A stretch of 64,000 nucleotides of DNA from JAEYZM01 sp943372195. Its GTDB lineage: Bacteria; Bacteroidota; Bacteroidia; Sphingobacteriales; Sphingobacteriaceae. A model generated the notes under the pieces. It was not told the origin of the DNA. It worked only from the letters and a program-made list of their open reading frames with translations, and ran no database searches. The position numbers and the translations under genes are program-made. Shown in pieces: positions 9,312 through 17,919 of the stretch (position 1 is the first letter of the stretch; every line of letters starts with the position of its first letter). The stretch covers positions 1 to 64,000 of the forward strand of contig CALRXS010000010.1 of the NCBI GenBank assembly GCA_943372195.1, written 5' to 3'.

Positions 9312-10301
9312 ATGAAAAAAAGAATAGCATTAGTAGCAGGCGGTTTCACAGGAGAGATTGTTATATCTATGAAAAGTGCTGAAACTGTTTACAAACATTT
9401 AGATAAGAATAAATACGAAGTATATAATATAATTATAGATCACAAGTCGTGGAGATATGTTGATGAGTCAAATCAAAGCACGATCGTCGATAAAAACGAT
9501 TTTTCTGTTTTAATTGATAATCAAAAGATAAAGTTTGATGCAGCATTTATAATCATTCATGGTTCACCTGGTGAAGATGGAAAGCTACAGGGTTATTTCG
9601 ATATGTTGAATATACCATACACAACATGTGATGCAATTACCTCTGCCATTACTATGAATAAAGCTTATACAAAAAGCATCATAGCTGATATTAAGCATGT
9701 TTACGTTGCGAAGTCTATGCAGCTATTTGATGACAGAACCTATACCAATGAACAGATATTAAGCTCATTGAAATTGCCTTTGTTTGTAAAACCTAATAAT
9801 GGTGGAAGTAGTATTGGCATGAGTAAGGTGAAACAAGAATCTGAATTACAAGAGGCATTGCAAAAAGCTTTTAATGAAGATAAGCAAGTATTGGTAGAGG
9901 AATTTATCGAAGGTAGAGAATTCACGATAGGCATTGTGAAAATTAACAATCAAATCAAAACATTACCCGCTACAGAGATTGTATCATCAAAAGAGTTTTT
10001 TGATTTTGAGGCAAAATATACTAGCGGTGTAACTGAAGAAATAACGCCAGGTAGAATGACTGATGAAGAGAAGCATAGAGTAGAGCTAGCGATGATTGAT
10101 ATATACCAAAGACTAAATTGTGCTGGCGTTGTACGTATAGATTATATATTAGAGAGGAATTCTAATAATATGTATGTACTAGAGGTGAATACTGTACCCG
10201 GACAGTCGCAAAATAGTATTATACCACAACAAGTTAGAGCAATGGGAGGTAATATGACTGATTTCTATGGTGATTTATTGGAAGAGATTCTTGTTAAATA
10301 G
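9312..10301 (+). CDS. ddl: D-alanine--D-alanine ligase
   Basis: ATP-grasp ligase of 329 residues that makes the D-Ala-D-Ala dipeptide for peptidoglycan precursors in the cytoplasm. The N-terminal substrate loop contains AGGFTGEIVISMKS with Glu15 at the position of the conserved Ddl glutamate. The glycine-rich ATP loop KPNNGGSSIGMSKV and the metal-binding end RIDYILE...MYVLEVNTVPGQ are intact, and HGSPGEDGKLQG is the usual Ddl motif. The length is normal. Its stop overlaps the convergent thioesterase gene by 8 bp, and it is divergent from a PASTA-domain gene, so both flanks are envelope-related or convergent. Confidence 0.96.
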   Translation: MKKRIALVAGGFTGEIVISMKSAETVYKHLDKNKYEVYNIIIDHKSWRYVDESNQSTIVDKNDFSVLIDNQKIKFDAAFIIIHGSPGEDGKLQGYFDMLNIPYTTCDAITSAITMNKAYTKSIIADIKHVYVAKSMQLFDDRTYTNEQILSSLKLPLFVKPNNGGSSIGMSKVKQESELQEALQKAFNEDKQVLVEEFIEGREFTIGIVKINNQIKTLPATEIVSSKEFFDFEAKYTSGVTEEITPGRMTDEEKHRVELAMIDIYQRLNCAGVVRIDYILERNSNNMYVLEVNTVPGQSQNSIIPQQVRAMGGNMTDFYGDLLEEILVK

Positions 10302-10716
10302 AGTATCTCTCAATAATCCATTCAGGAATACTTTCAGATCGACCATTTTCTGTGTTAATCATGGTATAATGAAATTCACCATCACAACATAACTTATCAG
10401 TTTTGGCATTTCTTATCTGAAAACTTACTATACAACCTTTAGGTAATATTTCAAGTATACCTGTATTGACAATAAATTTATCACCAAGTTTAAGAGATCG
10501 CTTATATTCAATGCTGGCTTTACTAACTACCCAAGAGAATTTGTTTTCTACAAAGCTCTCCATCGGGAATTTATAGTGATGTTCCATTTGGTCATATCTT
10601 GCAGCTAGAACATAATCTAGATAACGAGAATTATGCACATGTTGGTTCATATCTATATCGTCGGGTCTGACTTGTAGTAAAGTTTCAAAACGAGAATAAG
10701 TTGGTGTATTTGACAT
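10294..10716 (-). CDS. Hotdog-fold acyl-CoA thioesterase family protein
   Basis: Second 4HBT-type thioesterase of the window, 140 residues. The active-site stretch VRPDDIDMNQHVHNSRYLDYV has the conserved Asp and the NQHVHN element typical of plant FatA/FatB-like and bacterial acyl-ACP/acyl-CoA thioesterases. The hotdog strand pattern follows to the end. It differs clearly in sequence from the YbgC-like protein at 2924-3337, so the two are not a recent duplication. The substrate is unknown. It has its own upstream spacer (10717-11000, shared with rpsO) and converges on ddl with 8 bp of overlap. Confidence 0.85.
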   Translation of the reverse strand: MSNTPTYSRFETLLQVRPDDIDMNQHVHNSRYLDYVLAARYDQMEHHYKFPMESFVENKFSWVVSKASIEYKRSLKLGDKFIVNTGILEILPKGCIVSFQIRNAKTDKLCCDGEFHYTMINTENGRSESIPEWIIERYSI

Positions 10717-11000
10717 CTGAAAATAATTTTGACAATAATACGTAATTAATTCAAATAGCTATAATCATAGTTTATTTAAATAAAGTGAACTGTTTTTGAA
10801 ATTGGTCTACAATTATAAAGGCATAATTTTAATTGTACAAAAATGTATTTTAAAAAAAAATAAAATAAAAAATGCCATTTAAATAGGCTAGAACCTTGTT
10901 TTGAAATTTATTCTAAAAAATCACTTTCTAAATTCATGACTTTGCCTTATTTTTGTTGTCCGAATTAATCAATTGTTTAACGCTTTAGTATCATTCAAGA
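10717..11000. other. Divergent intergenic spacer, thioesterase and rpsO
   Basis: This is the longest non-coding gap in the window at 284 bp. It is extremely AT-rich with long A tracts around 10846-10875. It should hold the promoter of the minus-strand thioesterase gene and that of rpsO. Only the rpsO -7 element at 10948 is convincing. No ORF, RNA gene or riboswitch fold was recognised here. Confidence 0.6.
10948..10955 (+). promoter_or_regulatory. rpsO promoter -7 element
   Basis: TATTTTTG matches the Bacteroidota sigma-ABfr -7 consensus TAnnTTTG. A TTC rather than TTG stands 19 bp upstream, so the -33 element is imperfect. It lies 45 bp before the rpsO ATG, leaving a short 5' leader. Confidence 0.55.
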
Positions 11001-11270
11001 ATGTATTTAAGTAACGAAAAAAAGAAAGAGATCTTCGCATCTCATGGTAAAAGTGCAACCGATACAGGTAGCGCAGAAGGTCAAATCGCATTATTCTCAT
11101 ACAGAATAAGCCACTTGACAGAGCATTTAAAGAAAAATAAGAAGGATTTTTCTACACAGTTGTCATTACAGAAGTTAGTAGGTAAGAGACGTGCATTGTT
11201 AAACTACTTGATGCATAAAGACATCGAGCGTTACCGTGCGATTGTGAAGAAATTAGATCTTAGAAAATAA
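11001..11270 (+). CDS. rpsO: 30S ribosomal protein S15
   Basis: Ribosomal protein of 89 residues, the standard length for S15, which binds 16S rRNA at the central domain of the small subunit. Family landmarks are present: TGSAEGQIALFSYRISHLTEHLK, HDFSTQ replaced by KDFSTQLSLQKLVGKRRALLNYL, and the final RYRAIVKKLDLRK. The ATG at 11001 gives the expected N-terminus (MYLSNEKKKEI). It is followed by a strong hairpin terminator and then pnp, the gene order found in many bacteria. Confidence 0.98.
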   Translation: MYLSNEKKKEIFASHGKSATDTGSAEGQIALFSYRISHLTEHLKKNKKDFSTQLSLQKLVGKRRALLNYLMHKDIERYRAIVKKLDLRK

Positions 11271-11294
11271 TTTTTTCATGTTTTATGTTTTAAG

Positions 11295-11328
11295 AGCCGT
11301 ATCCGATGAAAATCGGAACGGCTTTTTT
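11295..11328 (+). terminator. Intrinsic terminator between rpsO and pnp
   Basis: AGCCGT, one unpaired A, TCCGAT, a GAAA tetraloop, ATCGGA and ACGGCT form a 12-bp stem with one bulge, followed by a run of T. It should end most rpsO transcripts, so pnp needs its own promoter, which is seen at 11369. Confidence 0.88.
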
Positions 11329-11368
11329 CGTTTATGGCTAGTATTACGACAATTAAAATATAAAAGAG

Positions 11369-11376
11369 TATCTTTG
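11369..11376 (+). promoter_or_regulatory. pnp promoter -7 element
   Basis: TATCTTTG is an exact match to the Bacteroidota -7 consensus TAnnTTTG, 24 bp before the pnp ATG and just after the rpsO terminator. The -33 region shows only a weak TTA-type element. Confidence 0.65.
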
Positions 11377-11400
11377 CGGCGTTAAAAACAGAAAAAAAAT

Positions 11401-13542
11401 ATGTCGAAAATTGGAATTACTCATGAATTTGTCATGGGAGATGGAAAAAAGATTTCTATCGAAACTGGGAAGTTAGCTAAACAAGCTGATGGATCAGTAG
11501 TTGTAAAAATGGGAGATACGATGCTCCTAGCGACGGTAGTATCGTCGAAAGATGCAAAAGAAGGAACCGACTTCTTACCTTTATCGGTTGATTACCAAGA
11601 GAAATATGCTTCAACAGGTAGAATCCCTGGAGGTTTCTTGAAACGTGAGTCTAGATTATCAGACTACGAAGTATTAATATGTCGTTTAGTTGATAGAGCA
11701 TTACGCCCTATGTTTCCTGAAGATTACCATGCTGATGTTCAAGTAATGATTTCTCTAATTTCAGCAGACAAGAACATAATGCCTGATGCATTAGCAGCTT
11801 TTGCAGCTTCTGCAGCAATTAGCATTTCAGATATACCGTTCAATGGGCCAATTTCTGAAGTTCGTGTTGCTAGAATTGATGGTAAATATATCATAAACCC
11901 AACAATTTCAGAGTTAGTTTCAGCAGATATGGATATGATAGTTGCAGGTAATGCAAAAGATATCTGTATGGTAGAAGGTGAAATGAAAGAAGTGTCAGAG
12001 TCAGAAATGGCTGAAGCAATTCGCGTTGCACATGAGGCTATTAAATTACAAGTGCAAGCTCAAATTGATTTTGTTGCTAAAGTTGGAGAGAAAACAAAAC
12101 GTACATATCAACACGAACCTGAGGCTCGCCCTGAGTTAATGGATAAAATTCGTGCTTTTGCATATGACCGTGTATATAACGTTGCTAAATCAGCATTAGG
12201 TAAAGATGAGCGTGCTGTAGCATTTCGTGCTATTCGTGATGAGTTCCAAGCTACTGTAGAAGAAGAAATGTCTGAGTTTGCTTTTGCTTGGTTAATGAAA
12301 AAATATTATCACGACATAGAGAAAGAAGCAATTCGTAATTTAATTTTAGAAGAAGGCATTCGTTTAGATGGTCGTTCAACTAAACAAATTCGTCCGATTT
12401 GGTCTGAAGTAGGTTATTTACCTTCGGCGCACGGTTCAGCAATTTTCACTCGTGGAGAAACACAATCTTTAACTACAGTTACATTAGGAGCTAAGACCGA
12501 TGAACAAATGATCGACGGTGCAATGTTCTTCGGATATAATAAATTTTTATTACACTATAATTTCCCTGGTTTCTCAACTGGTGAAGTTCGCCCAAATAGA
12601 GGTGCAGGTAGAAGAGAGATCGGACACGGTAACTTAGCAATGCGTTCGTTAAAACAAGTGTTGCCAAGTGATGCAGAGAACCCATATGTAATTCGTGTCG
12701 TATCTGACATTTTAGAATCTAATGGTTCATCTTCTATGGCAACTGTTTGTGCAGGAACTTTAGCATTGATGGATGCAGGTGTAAAAATTAAAGCTCCAGT
12801 ATCAGGTATTGCAATGGGATTAATCACAGATACAAAAACTGGTAAATACGCTGTATTATCAGATATCTTAGGTGATGAAGATCATTTAGGTGATATGGAC
12901 TTTAAAGTTACGGGTACTGTAAATGGTATAACTGCTTGTCAGATGGACCTAAAAATTGATGGTTTGTCGTATGATACATTAATGGAAGCATTACAACAAG
13001 CAAAAGAAGGTCGTGCACATATCTTGAATGAGATGTTAACGACTATGGATTCTCCAAGAGAAGATTACAAACCATTTGCTCCTAGAATTGTAGAAATTAG
13101 AATTGCTAAAGAATTTATTGGTGCTATTATAGGTCCAGGTGGTAAAGTTATTCAAGAGATGCAACGTGAAAGTGGAGCAACTATTAGTATTGAAGAAAAA
13201 GACAACCAAGGAATAGTTCAGATTTATGCTGATAATAAGGAAGCAATCGATCAAGTATTTGCAAAGATCAAAGGAATGACTACTGTTGCAGAAGTTGGTG
13301 AAGTTTACGATGGTAAGGTGAAATCAATTATGCCATTTGGTGCATTCGTAGAAATTTTACCAGGCAAAGACGGGTTATTACATATTTCAGAAATTGATTG
13401 GAAGAGATTCGAAACAATGGATGGTGTGTTAGAAGTAGGCGAGGAAGTGAAGGTGAAATTAATAGAGATTGACAAGAAAACAGGTAAGATGAAACTTTCA
13501 AGAAAAGTGTTATTACCTAGGCCAGAAAAACAGGCTGAATAA
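11401..13542 (+). CDS. pnp: Polyribonucleotide nucleotidyltransferase (PNPase)
   Basis: Phosphorolytic 3'-5' exoribonuclease of 713 residues, the usual full length. Two RNase PH domains (about 10-230 and 320-545) surround an all-helical linker. The first contains GRIPGGFLKRE, the second GSAIFTRGETQSL and the active-site region around DILGDEDHLGDMDFKVTGT. A KH domain follows at about 560-620 (FIGAIIGPGGKVIQEMQRES) and an S1 domain at about 625-695 (GEVYDGKVKSIMPFGAFVEI...GLLHISEI). Homotrimeric in other bacteria, it degrades mRNA. The ATG at 11401 gives a normal N-terminus. A perfect palindromic terminator follows directly after the stop. Confidence 0.98.
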   Translation: MSKIGITHEFVMGDGKKISIETGKLAKQADGSVVVKMGDTMLLATVVSSKDAKEGTDFLPLSVDYQEKYASTGRIPGGFLKRESRLSDYEVLICRLVDRALRPMFPEDYHADVQVMISLISADKNIMPDALAAFAASAAISISDIPFNGPISEVRVARIDGKYIINPTISELVSADMDMIVAGNAKDICMVEGEMKEVSESEMAEAIRVAHEAIKLQVQAQIDFVAKVGEKTKRTYQHEPEARPELMDKIRAFAYDRVYNVAKSALGKDERAVAFRAIRDEFQATVEEEMSEFAFAWLMKKYYHDIEKEAIRNLILEEGIRLDGRSTKQIRPIWSEVGYLPSAHGSAIFTRGETQSLTTVTLGAKTDEQMIDGAMFFGYNKFLLHYNFPGFSTGEVRPNRGAGRREIGHGNLAMRSLKQVLPSDAENPYVIRVVSDILESNGSSSMATVCAGTLALMDAGVKIKAPVSGIAMGLITDTKTGKYAVLSDILGDEDHLGDMDFKVTGTVNGITACQMDLKIDGLSYDTLMEALQQAKEGRAHILNEMLTTMDSPREDYKPFAPRIVEIRIAKEFIGAIIGPGGKVIQEMQRESGATISIEEKDNQGIVQIYADNKEAIDQVFAKIKGMTTVAEVGEVYDGKVKSIMPFGAFVEILPGKDGLLHISEIDWKRFETMDGVLEVGEEVKVKLIEIDKKTGKMKLSRKVLLPRPEKQAE

Positions 13543-13543
13543 A

Positions 13544-13583
13544 AAAGAAAAAGGTTGCTGAAATTTCAGCAACCTTTTTCTTT
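13544..13583. terminator. Bidirectional palindromic terminator after pnp
   Basis: A perfect 20-bp inverted repeat centred between 13563 and 13564, with core GGTTGCTGAAA facing TTTCAGCAACC and A/T tracts on both outer sides. It begins one base after the pnp stop and reaches into the stop codon of the convergent DUF1801 gene, so it can terminate both transcripts. Confidence 0.85.
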
Positions 13584-13986
13584 ATCTGTAAGCTTGATAA
13601 GTTAATGTTAGAATCTTCTTTAGCATTTTCATATCTATGTCTGCTAATCTTTTAATATAAATACAGCTTTTTCCTAGTTTATACTTTCCTAATTTACTTA
13701 TTTGTAAATCATAATCTTTAAAACCTAGAGGTATGTAAATAGTTATGTTCTGCTTTCTAGGTGAGAATCCCATTTTAAACCAATCACCTTCTCTACCACT
13801 ATCATATTTGTAATGGTATTTGCCAAAACCTATAATACTGCTACCCCACAATTGTGGTTCTTCAGCACTAATCTCTTTCATCAACGAAATTAAAATATTA
13901 CAATCTCCTTGTTTATTTTCACATTCTTGAATGTTAATTAATCTTTCAATAGGTAGGGTTTTTGATTTAGTAATTAATTCAGTCAT
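13582..13986 (-). CDS. DUF1801 (YdhG/YjbR-like fold) protein
   Basis: Small cytoplasmic protein of 134 residues from the ATG at 13986. A longer reading from TTG at 14010 adds eight residues but is less likely. Family features are WGSSIIGFGKYHYKYDSGREGDWFKMGFSPRKQNITIY and the Gly-Lys-rich GKYKLGKSCIYIKRL near the C-terminus, which match DUF1801. The function of the family is not established; structures resemble CyaY/YjbR-like folds. It is separated from the upstream YceI gene by a terminator and shares its end with the palindromic pnp terminator. Confidence 0.82.
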   Translation of the reverse strand: MTELITKSKTLPIERLINIQECENKQGDCNILISLMKEISAEEPQLWGSSIIGFGKYHYKYDSGREGDWFKMGFSPRKQNITIYIPLGFKDYDLQISKLGKYKLGKSCIYIKRLADIDMKMLKKILTLTYQAYR

Positions 13987-14044
13987 GATAATTTTTTGCA
14001 GGGTGTACAATATATAAAAATTATCAATTCAATAAAATAAAAAA

Positions 14045-14071
14045 GGGATGTTTATTTTTTTTAAACATCCC
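14045..14071 (-). terminator. Intrinsic terminator downstream of the YceI gene
   Basis: GGGATGTTTA and TAAACATCCC form a 10-bp stem with an AT loop. Read on the minus strand the stem is followed by TTTTTTATTTT. It lies 21 bp past the YceI stop. Confidence 0.85.
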
Positions 14072-14092
14072 ACTAATAAAAATTAGAATTAA

Positions 14093-14647
14093 TTATTTTT
14101 TTACGAATGGTGCGTAATCTCCTTTCACAGTAACTTCAACCACTTCAGCAATCTTCTCTGTCATCATTGATGGTATTTTAATTCCATGATCTTTACAAGC
14201 GATATTAAACTTCGATTGAATATTAATAGTGCCATTTTTAATTGTAATTACACCATTAATAGTTCTATCTTTTGCTTCACCATGAACTGTTAATTTACCA
14301 GTGACAGTGACATTATACACACCATCTTTTTTCCAATCGATAGCTTCATTTACTTTACCCACAAATCTAGCATCTGGGTATTTGTCTGTTTCCATGTAAT
14401 TCTCATTGAAGTGCTCTTGCATCAATGAACTCTTGAATTCGAATGATTTGATAGGTACTAAAAAGAAAAATTCATTTTTTGAAGTTGTAATTACGGATGT
14501 ACCATTCTTAGTAACTGCAGCAATATTTTCTAATGCTGCCTCTGAGAAAAAGTTAACAGTAATTGCCTTAGAAGTCTGTACTTCTTGGCTAAAGCCTAAA
14601 AAACTCATTGAGCTTAATAGAGAAAATATGATTAGTTTTTTATTCAT
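14093..14647 (-). CDS. Exported YceI-family protein
   Basis: Periplasmic lipocalin-like protein of 184 residues. A signal peptide is clear (MNKKLIIFSLLSSMSFLGFSQ, cleaved around residue 20). The YceI domain has the typical ESFEFKSSLMQEHFNENYMETDKYPDARFVGKV-like region in the middle and the DVTVTGKLTVHGEAKDRTI-type strand pair, here YNVTVTGKLTVHGEAKDR. Family members bind isoprenoid or amphiphilic lipids in a beta-barrel pocket; the ligand here is unknown. It is a single-gene unit with its own terminator, divergent from rpe with 135 bp between starts. Confidence 0.9.
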   Translation of the reverse strand: MNKKLIIFSLLSSMSFLGFSQEVQTSKAITVNFFSEAALENIAAVTKNGTSVITTSKNEFFFLVPIKSFEFKSSLMQEHFNENYMETDKYPDARFVGKVNEAIDWKKDGVYNVTVTGKLTVHGEAKDRTINGVITIKNGTINIQSKFNIACKDHGIKIPSMMTEKIAEVVEVTVKGDYAPFVKK

Positions 14648-14734
14648 AATAGATTGTTTTATATACTAAAGTAAATTAAAATGATGAAGTCATAAAATAA
14701 TTAAGACTGAACGGGTTTAAATACATCTTGAGCA

Positions 14735-14764
14735 TTGTCATATACAAGATAAAACGTATTTTTG
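14735..14764 (+). promoter_or_regulatory. rpe promoter, TTG-N19-TAnnTTTG
   Basis: TTG at 14735-14737 and TATTTTTG at 14757-14764 are spaced by 19 bp, matching the Bacteroidota -33/-7 promoter. The rpe ATG lies 18 bp after the -7 element, leaving a leader of only about 10 nt. Confidence 0.8.
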
Positions 14765-14782
14765 TGTAAGTTAATATATTAT

Positions 14783-15454
14783 ATGAAACATTTAATAGCT
14801 CCCTCAATTCTATCTGCCGATTTTGCTAACATCCAAAGAGATGTTGAAATGATTAATAATAGTGAAGCTGATTGGTTTCATGTTGATATTATGGATGGGG
14901 TATTTGTGCCGAATATTTCATTTGGTTTCCCCGTAGTTAATGCCATCAAAAAGCATGCTACAAAACCTTTAGATGTTCATTTAATGATTGTTGACCCTGA
15001 TAGATACTTAGAGCAATTCAAAAATGCTGGTGCTGACGTATTAACCGTTCACATTGAAGCTTGTACTCATTTACATAGAACTATCGCAGCTATCAAACAA
15101 TTAGGCATGAAAGCTGGCGTAGCAGTAAACCCTCATACTTCAGTTGCACAATTGGAAGATATTATTGCCGATGTTGATTTGGTATGTTTGATGAGTGTTA
15201 ATCCGGGTTTCGGCGGACAAAAATTCATTGAGAATACTTACCAGAAGATTCAAAAGCTAAGAGCCATGTCGAAAGATGTGAACCCAGGTTTATTAATAGA
15301 AATAGACGGAGGTGTGGGTACACATAATATTGCTGCTTTAGTGAAAGCGGGTGCTAATGTATTAGTTGCAGGTAATGCAGTATTTGCAGCAGCTGAGCCT
15401 AAAGCTATGATATCTGATTTAAAAAATATGCAAATAGATACCTTGACGGTATAA
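14783..15454 (+). CDS. rpe: Ribulose-phosphate 3-epimerase
   Basis: Pentose phosphate pathway TIM-barrel enzyme of 223 residues that interconverts ribulose 5-phosphate and xylulose 5-phosphate. Motifs are APSILSADFANIQRDVEM, WFHVDIMDGVFVPN with metal-binding His and Asp, DVHLMI, MSVNPGFGGQKFI and IEIDGGVG with the phosphate-binding end. The ATG at 14783 is chosen because MKHLIAPSILSADF is the normal start; the frame can be extended only by a TTG at 14762 that lies inside the promoter. The TonB-dependent receptor gene follows 17 bp downstream. Confidence 0.97.
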   Translation: MKHLIAPSILSADFANIQRDVEMINNSEADWFHVDIMDGVFVPNISFGFPVVNAIKKHATKPLDVHLMIVDPDRYLEQFKNAGADVLTVHIEACTHLHRTIAAIKQLGMKAGVAVNPHTSVAQLEDIIADVDLVCLMSVNPGFGGQKFIENTYQKIQKLRAMSKDVNPGLLIEIDGGVGTHNIAALVKAGANVLVAGNAVFAAAEPKAMISDLKNMQIDTLTV

Positions 15455-15471
15455 ATTTCGTTATACAAATC

Positions 15472-17919
15472 ATGCGTATTTTATACAGCTTTCTATTCAT
15501 TTTCGTTTTTACAGTAAACGCACAAGCTCAAAAAAAGAGCATTGTAATGGGTACAGTGAAAGATGAAGAGAGCCGTTTAATGCCTTTGGTTACTGTTAGT
15601 CTAGAAGGTAGCAATATCGCCACTCAATCAGACGAGCAAGGTAATTACCGATTGATAGTACCTTATTCTGATACTACAATAACTATTCAGTTTGCTTATA
15701 TCGGATATGAAACTATTAATAAGAAAATTACCGTATCATCAACAAAAATCAATCAAGTCGATCTTCAATTTACCCGCAAAAATATTTTAATTAAAGAAGT
15801 AATCGTTTTAAGTCAAGAAGAAAGAAATTCTACTATTACTAAAATTGATGCAAAACTAATTAGTAATCTTCCATCAGCTTCAGGGAATTTTGAAGCCATA
15901 CTAAAAACATTACCTGGTGTTCGATCTAATAATGAGTTGAGCTCACAGTACAATGTTCGTGGTGGAAATTTCGATGAAAACTTAGTATATGTTAACGATG
16001 TTGAAATATATCGTCCGTTTTTAGTTCGATCAGGACAACAAGAAGGACTTACATTTATCAATGCCGATATGGTGAGTTCTGTTAAGTTTTCTGCAGGTGG
16101 ATTCGATGCGAAATATGGTGATAAACTTTCATCAGTACTAGATATAAAATATAAGAAACCGAAAAATTTTGGAGGTTCAGTAGCAGGCGGATTGTTAGGC
16201 TCATCGATTAATATTGAAGGAACAAATAAAAATAGAAGACTGAGTTATTTATTCGGTGTGCGCCAAAAATCTACAAGATATGTATTAGGAACTCTAGATG
16301 TTGATGGTGATTACCAACCTTCATTTTACGATGTACAAACTTATTTGACTTATGATATTAATACAGATTGGGAGATTTCTTTTTTAGGAAATTTAAACAT
16401 CAATAATTACATCGTAATACCTCAGAGTAGGGAGACAACATTTGGTTCTTTTAATGAGGTCTTAAGATTGAGTATAGATTTTCAAGGTGAAGAGCGAGAT
16501 AAATATCAAAGTATGATGGGAGCTTTAACGGCTACCTACCATCCGAATAATAATTTAAACTTAAAATTTATTAGCTCTAGATTTATTACTGATGAAAGAG
16601 AAACTTTTGATATAGAAGGGCGATATGTTTTTGATGAGATAGAGAATGATTTTGGGAAAGAGACCTTCGGACAAGTAAAAGCGAATAGGGGTATAGGTGG
16701 GTTTTTAAATCATGCTAGAAACTTTTTGCAAGCATCAGTACAAAGCTTTGAGCATAAAGGTGAATATCAAAATGGAGATAAATATTGGAATTGGGGTGTA
16801 AAGTATCAGAGAGAAATTATTGATGATCGCTTGAGTGAATGGACACTCATAGATTCAGCAGATTATGTAGTACCCGATTTAGATAATAGTATAGTTTTAC
16901 AAGATGTCGTAAAAGCTAAAATTAATTTAAGTACGAACAGAATAAACGGATTTGTACAACATACTTTACCTTTATCAAAAAATCAAGATTTAAGATTAGT
17001 AATTGGTTTACGTGCTACTTATTGGGATTATACTAAAGAGTTTAATGCAAGTCCGAGAGCCACCGTTTCATATCAACCTAAATGGGAGAAAGATTGGGTA
17101 TTTAGAGCATCAGTAGGGTCTTATTATCAACCACCATTTTATAGAGAGTTAAGAAATTTTGATGGTACACTTTCTACTAACCCAGCTTCACAACATTCTA
17201 TGCATTACGTGTTGGCGGCAGACCACCAATTTTTAGCTTTTGGCGGAAGAAAATTTAGATTGATTTCTGAAGTATATCATAAGCAAATGACGAATGTTAT
17301 ACCTTATGAAATAGATAACGTAAGAATTAGGTATTATGCGAATGAGAAGGCAGATGCATATACATCAGGACTTGATTTAAAAGTGAATGGGGAGTTTGTG
17401 AAAGATTTAGAATCGTGGTTTAGTGTTTCAATACTTCAATCAAGAGAAAATCTGAAAAATGATTTTTATTTCATACAAGATCAGAATGGAGTAGACTCAG
17501 CTAAAGTTTTCCCTGGGTATATACCTAGGCCAACAGATCAGCGTATTAATTTCTCTATATTTTTTCAAGATAAGTTAAGTAAAGACCCTAGTATAAAAGT
17601 ACATCTAAACGTAGTGTTCGGTTCTCGCTTACCCTTTGGTCCGCCCGACTTTAATAGATATAAAGACACTCTTCGTATGCCACCTTATTGGAGAGCAGAC
17701 ATAGGTTTTTCAAAAGAATGGTTAGGCGTAAAGATGGGTGGAAAATCTAAAATAGGTCCTTTTAAATCAATAATACTTTACGCTGAAGTTTTTAATTTAT
17801 TCAAACGATCAAATACTATTTCATATCTGTGGATTCGTGATGTACGAGCTCAACAATATGCTGTGCCTAATTTCTTAACTTCTAGACAAATCAATTTACG
17901 ATTGATGGGTAGATTTTAA
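15472..17919 (+). CDS. TonB-dependent outer-membrane receptor with carboxypeptidase-like N-terminal domain
   Basis: Outer-membrane protein of 815 residues. A signal peptide (residues 1-19, ending AQAQ) is followed by a carboxypeptidase-regulatory-like domain (about 22-105, VMGTVKDEESRLMPLVTVSL...SDEQGNYRL), a TonB plug (about 118-215, LPSASGNFEAILKTLPGV, NVRGGNFDENLVYVNDVEI) and a beta-barrel ending in LRLMGRF with a terminal Phe. This is the TonB-dependent receptor architecture common in Bacteroidota. No SusD-like partner is adjacent, so the substrate cannot be guessed. It overlaps the convergent UbiA gene by 29 bp. It follows rpe closely and may be cotranscribed with it. Confidence 0.93.
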   Translation: MRILYSFLFIFVFTVNAQAQKKSIVMGTVKDEESRLMPLVTVSLEGSNIATQSDEQGNYRLIVPYSDTTITIQFAYIGYETINKKITVSSTKINQVDLQFTRKNILIKEVIVLSQEERNSTITKIDAKLISNLPSASGNFEAILKTLPGVRSNNELSSQYNVRGGNFDENLVYVNDVEIYRPFLVRSGQQEGLTFINADMVSSVKFSAGGFDAKYGDKLSSVLDIKYKKPKNFGGSVAGGLLGSSINIEGTNKNRRLSYLFGVRQKSTRYVLGTLDVDGDYQPSFYDVQTYLTYDINTDWEISFLGNLNINNYIVIPQSRETTFGSFNEVLRLSIDFQGEERDKYQSMMGALTATYHPNNNLNLKFISSRFITDERETFDIEGRYVFDEIENDFGKETFGQVKANRGIGGFLNHARNFLQASVQSFEHKGEYQNGDKYWNWGVKYQREIIDDRLSEWTLIDSADYVVPDLDNSIVLQDVVKAKINLSTNRINGFVQHTLPLSKNQDLRLVIGLRATYWDYTKEFNASPRATVSYQPKWEKDWVFRASVGSYYQPPFYRELRNFDGTLSTNPASQHSMHYVLAADHQFLAFGGRKFRLISEVYHKQMTNVIPYEIDNVRIRYYANEKADAYTSGLDLKVNGEFVKDLESWFSVSILQSRENLKNDFYFIQDQNGVDSAKVFPGYIPRPTDQRINFSIFFQDKLSKDPSIKVHLNVVFGSRLPFGPPDFNRYKDTLRMPPYWRADIGFSKEWLGVKMGGKSKIGPFKSIILYAEVFNLFKRSNTISYLWIRDVRAQQYAVPNFLTSRQINLRLMGRF

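Noticed and set aside
12491..13254. Minus-strand open frames inside pnp
   Set aside because: The pnp frame is full length and well conserved; the antisense frames look like shadows.
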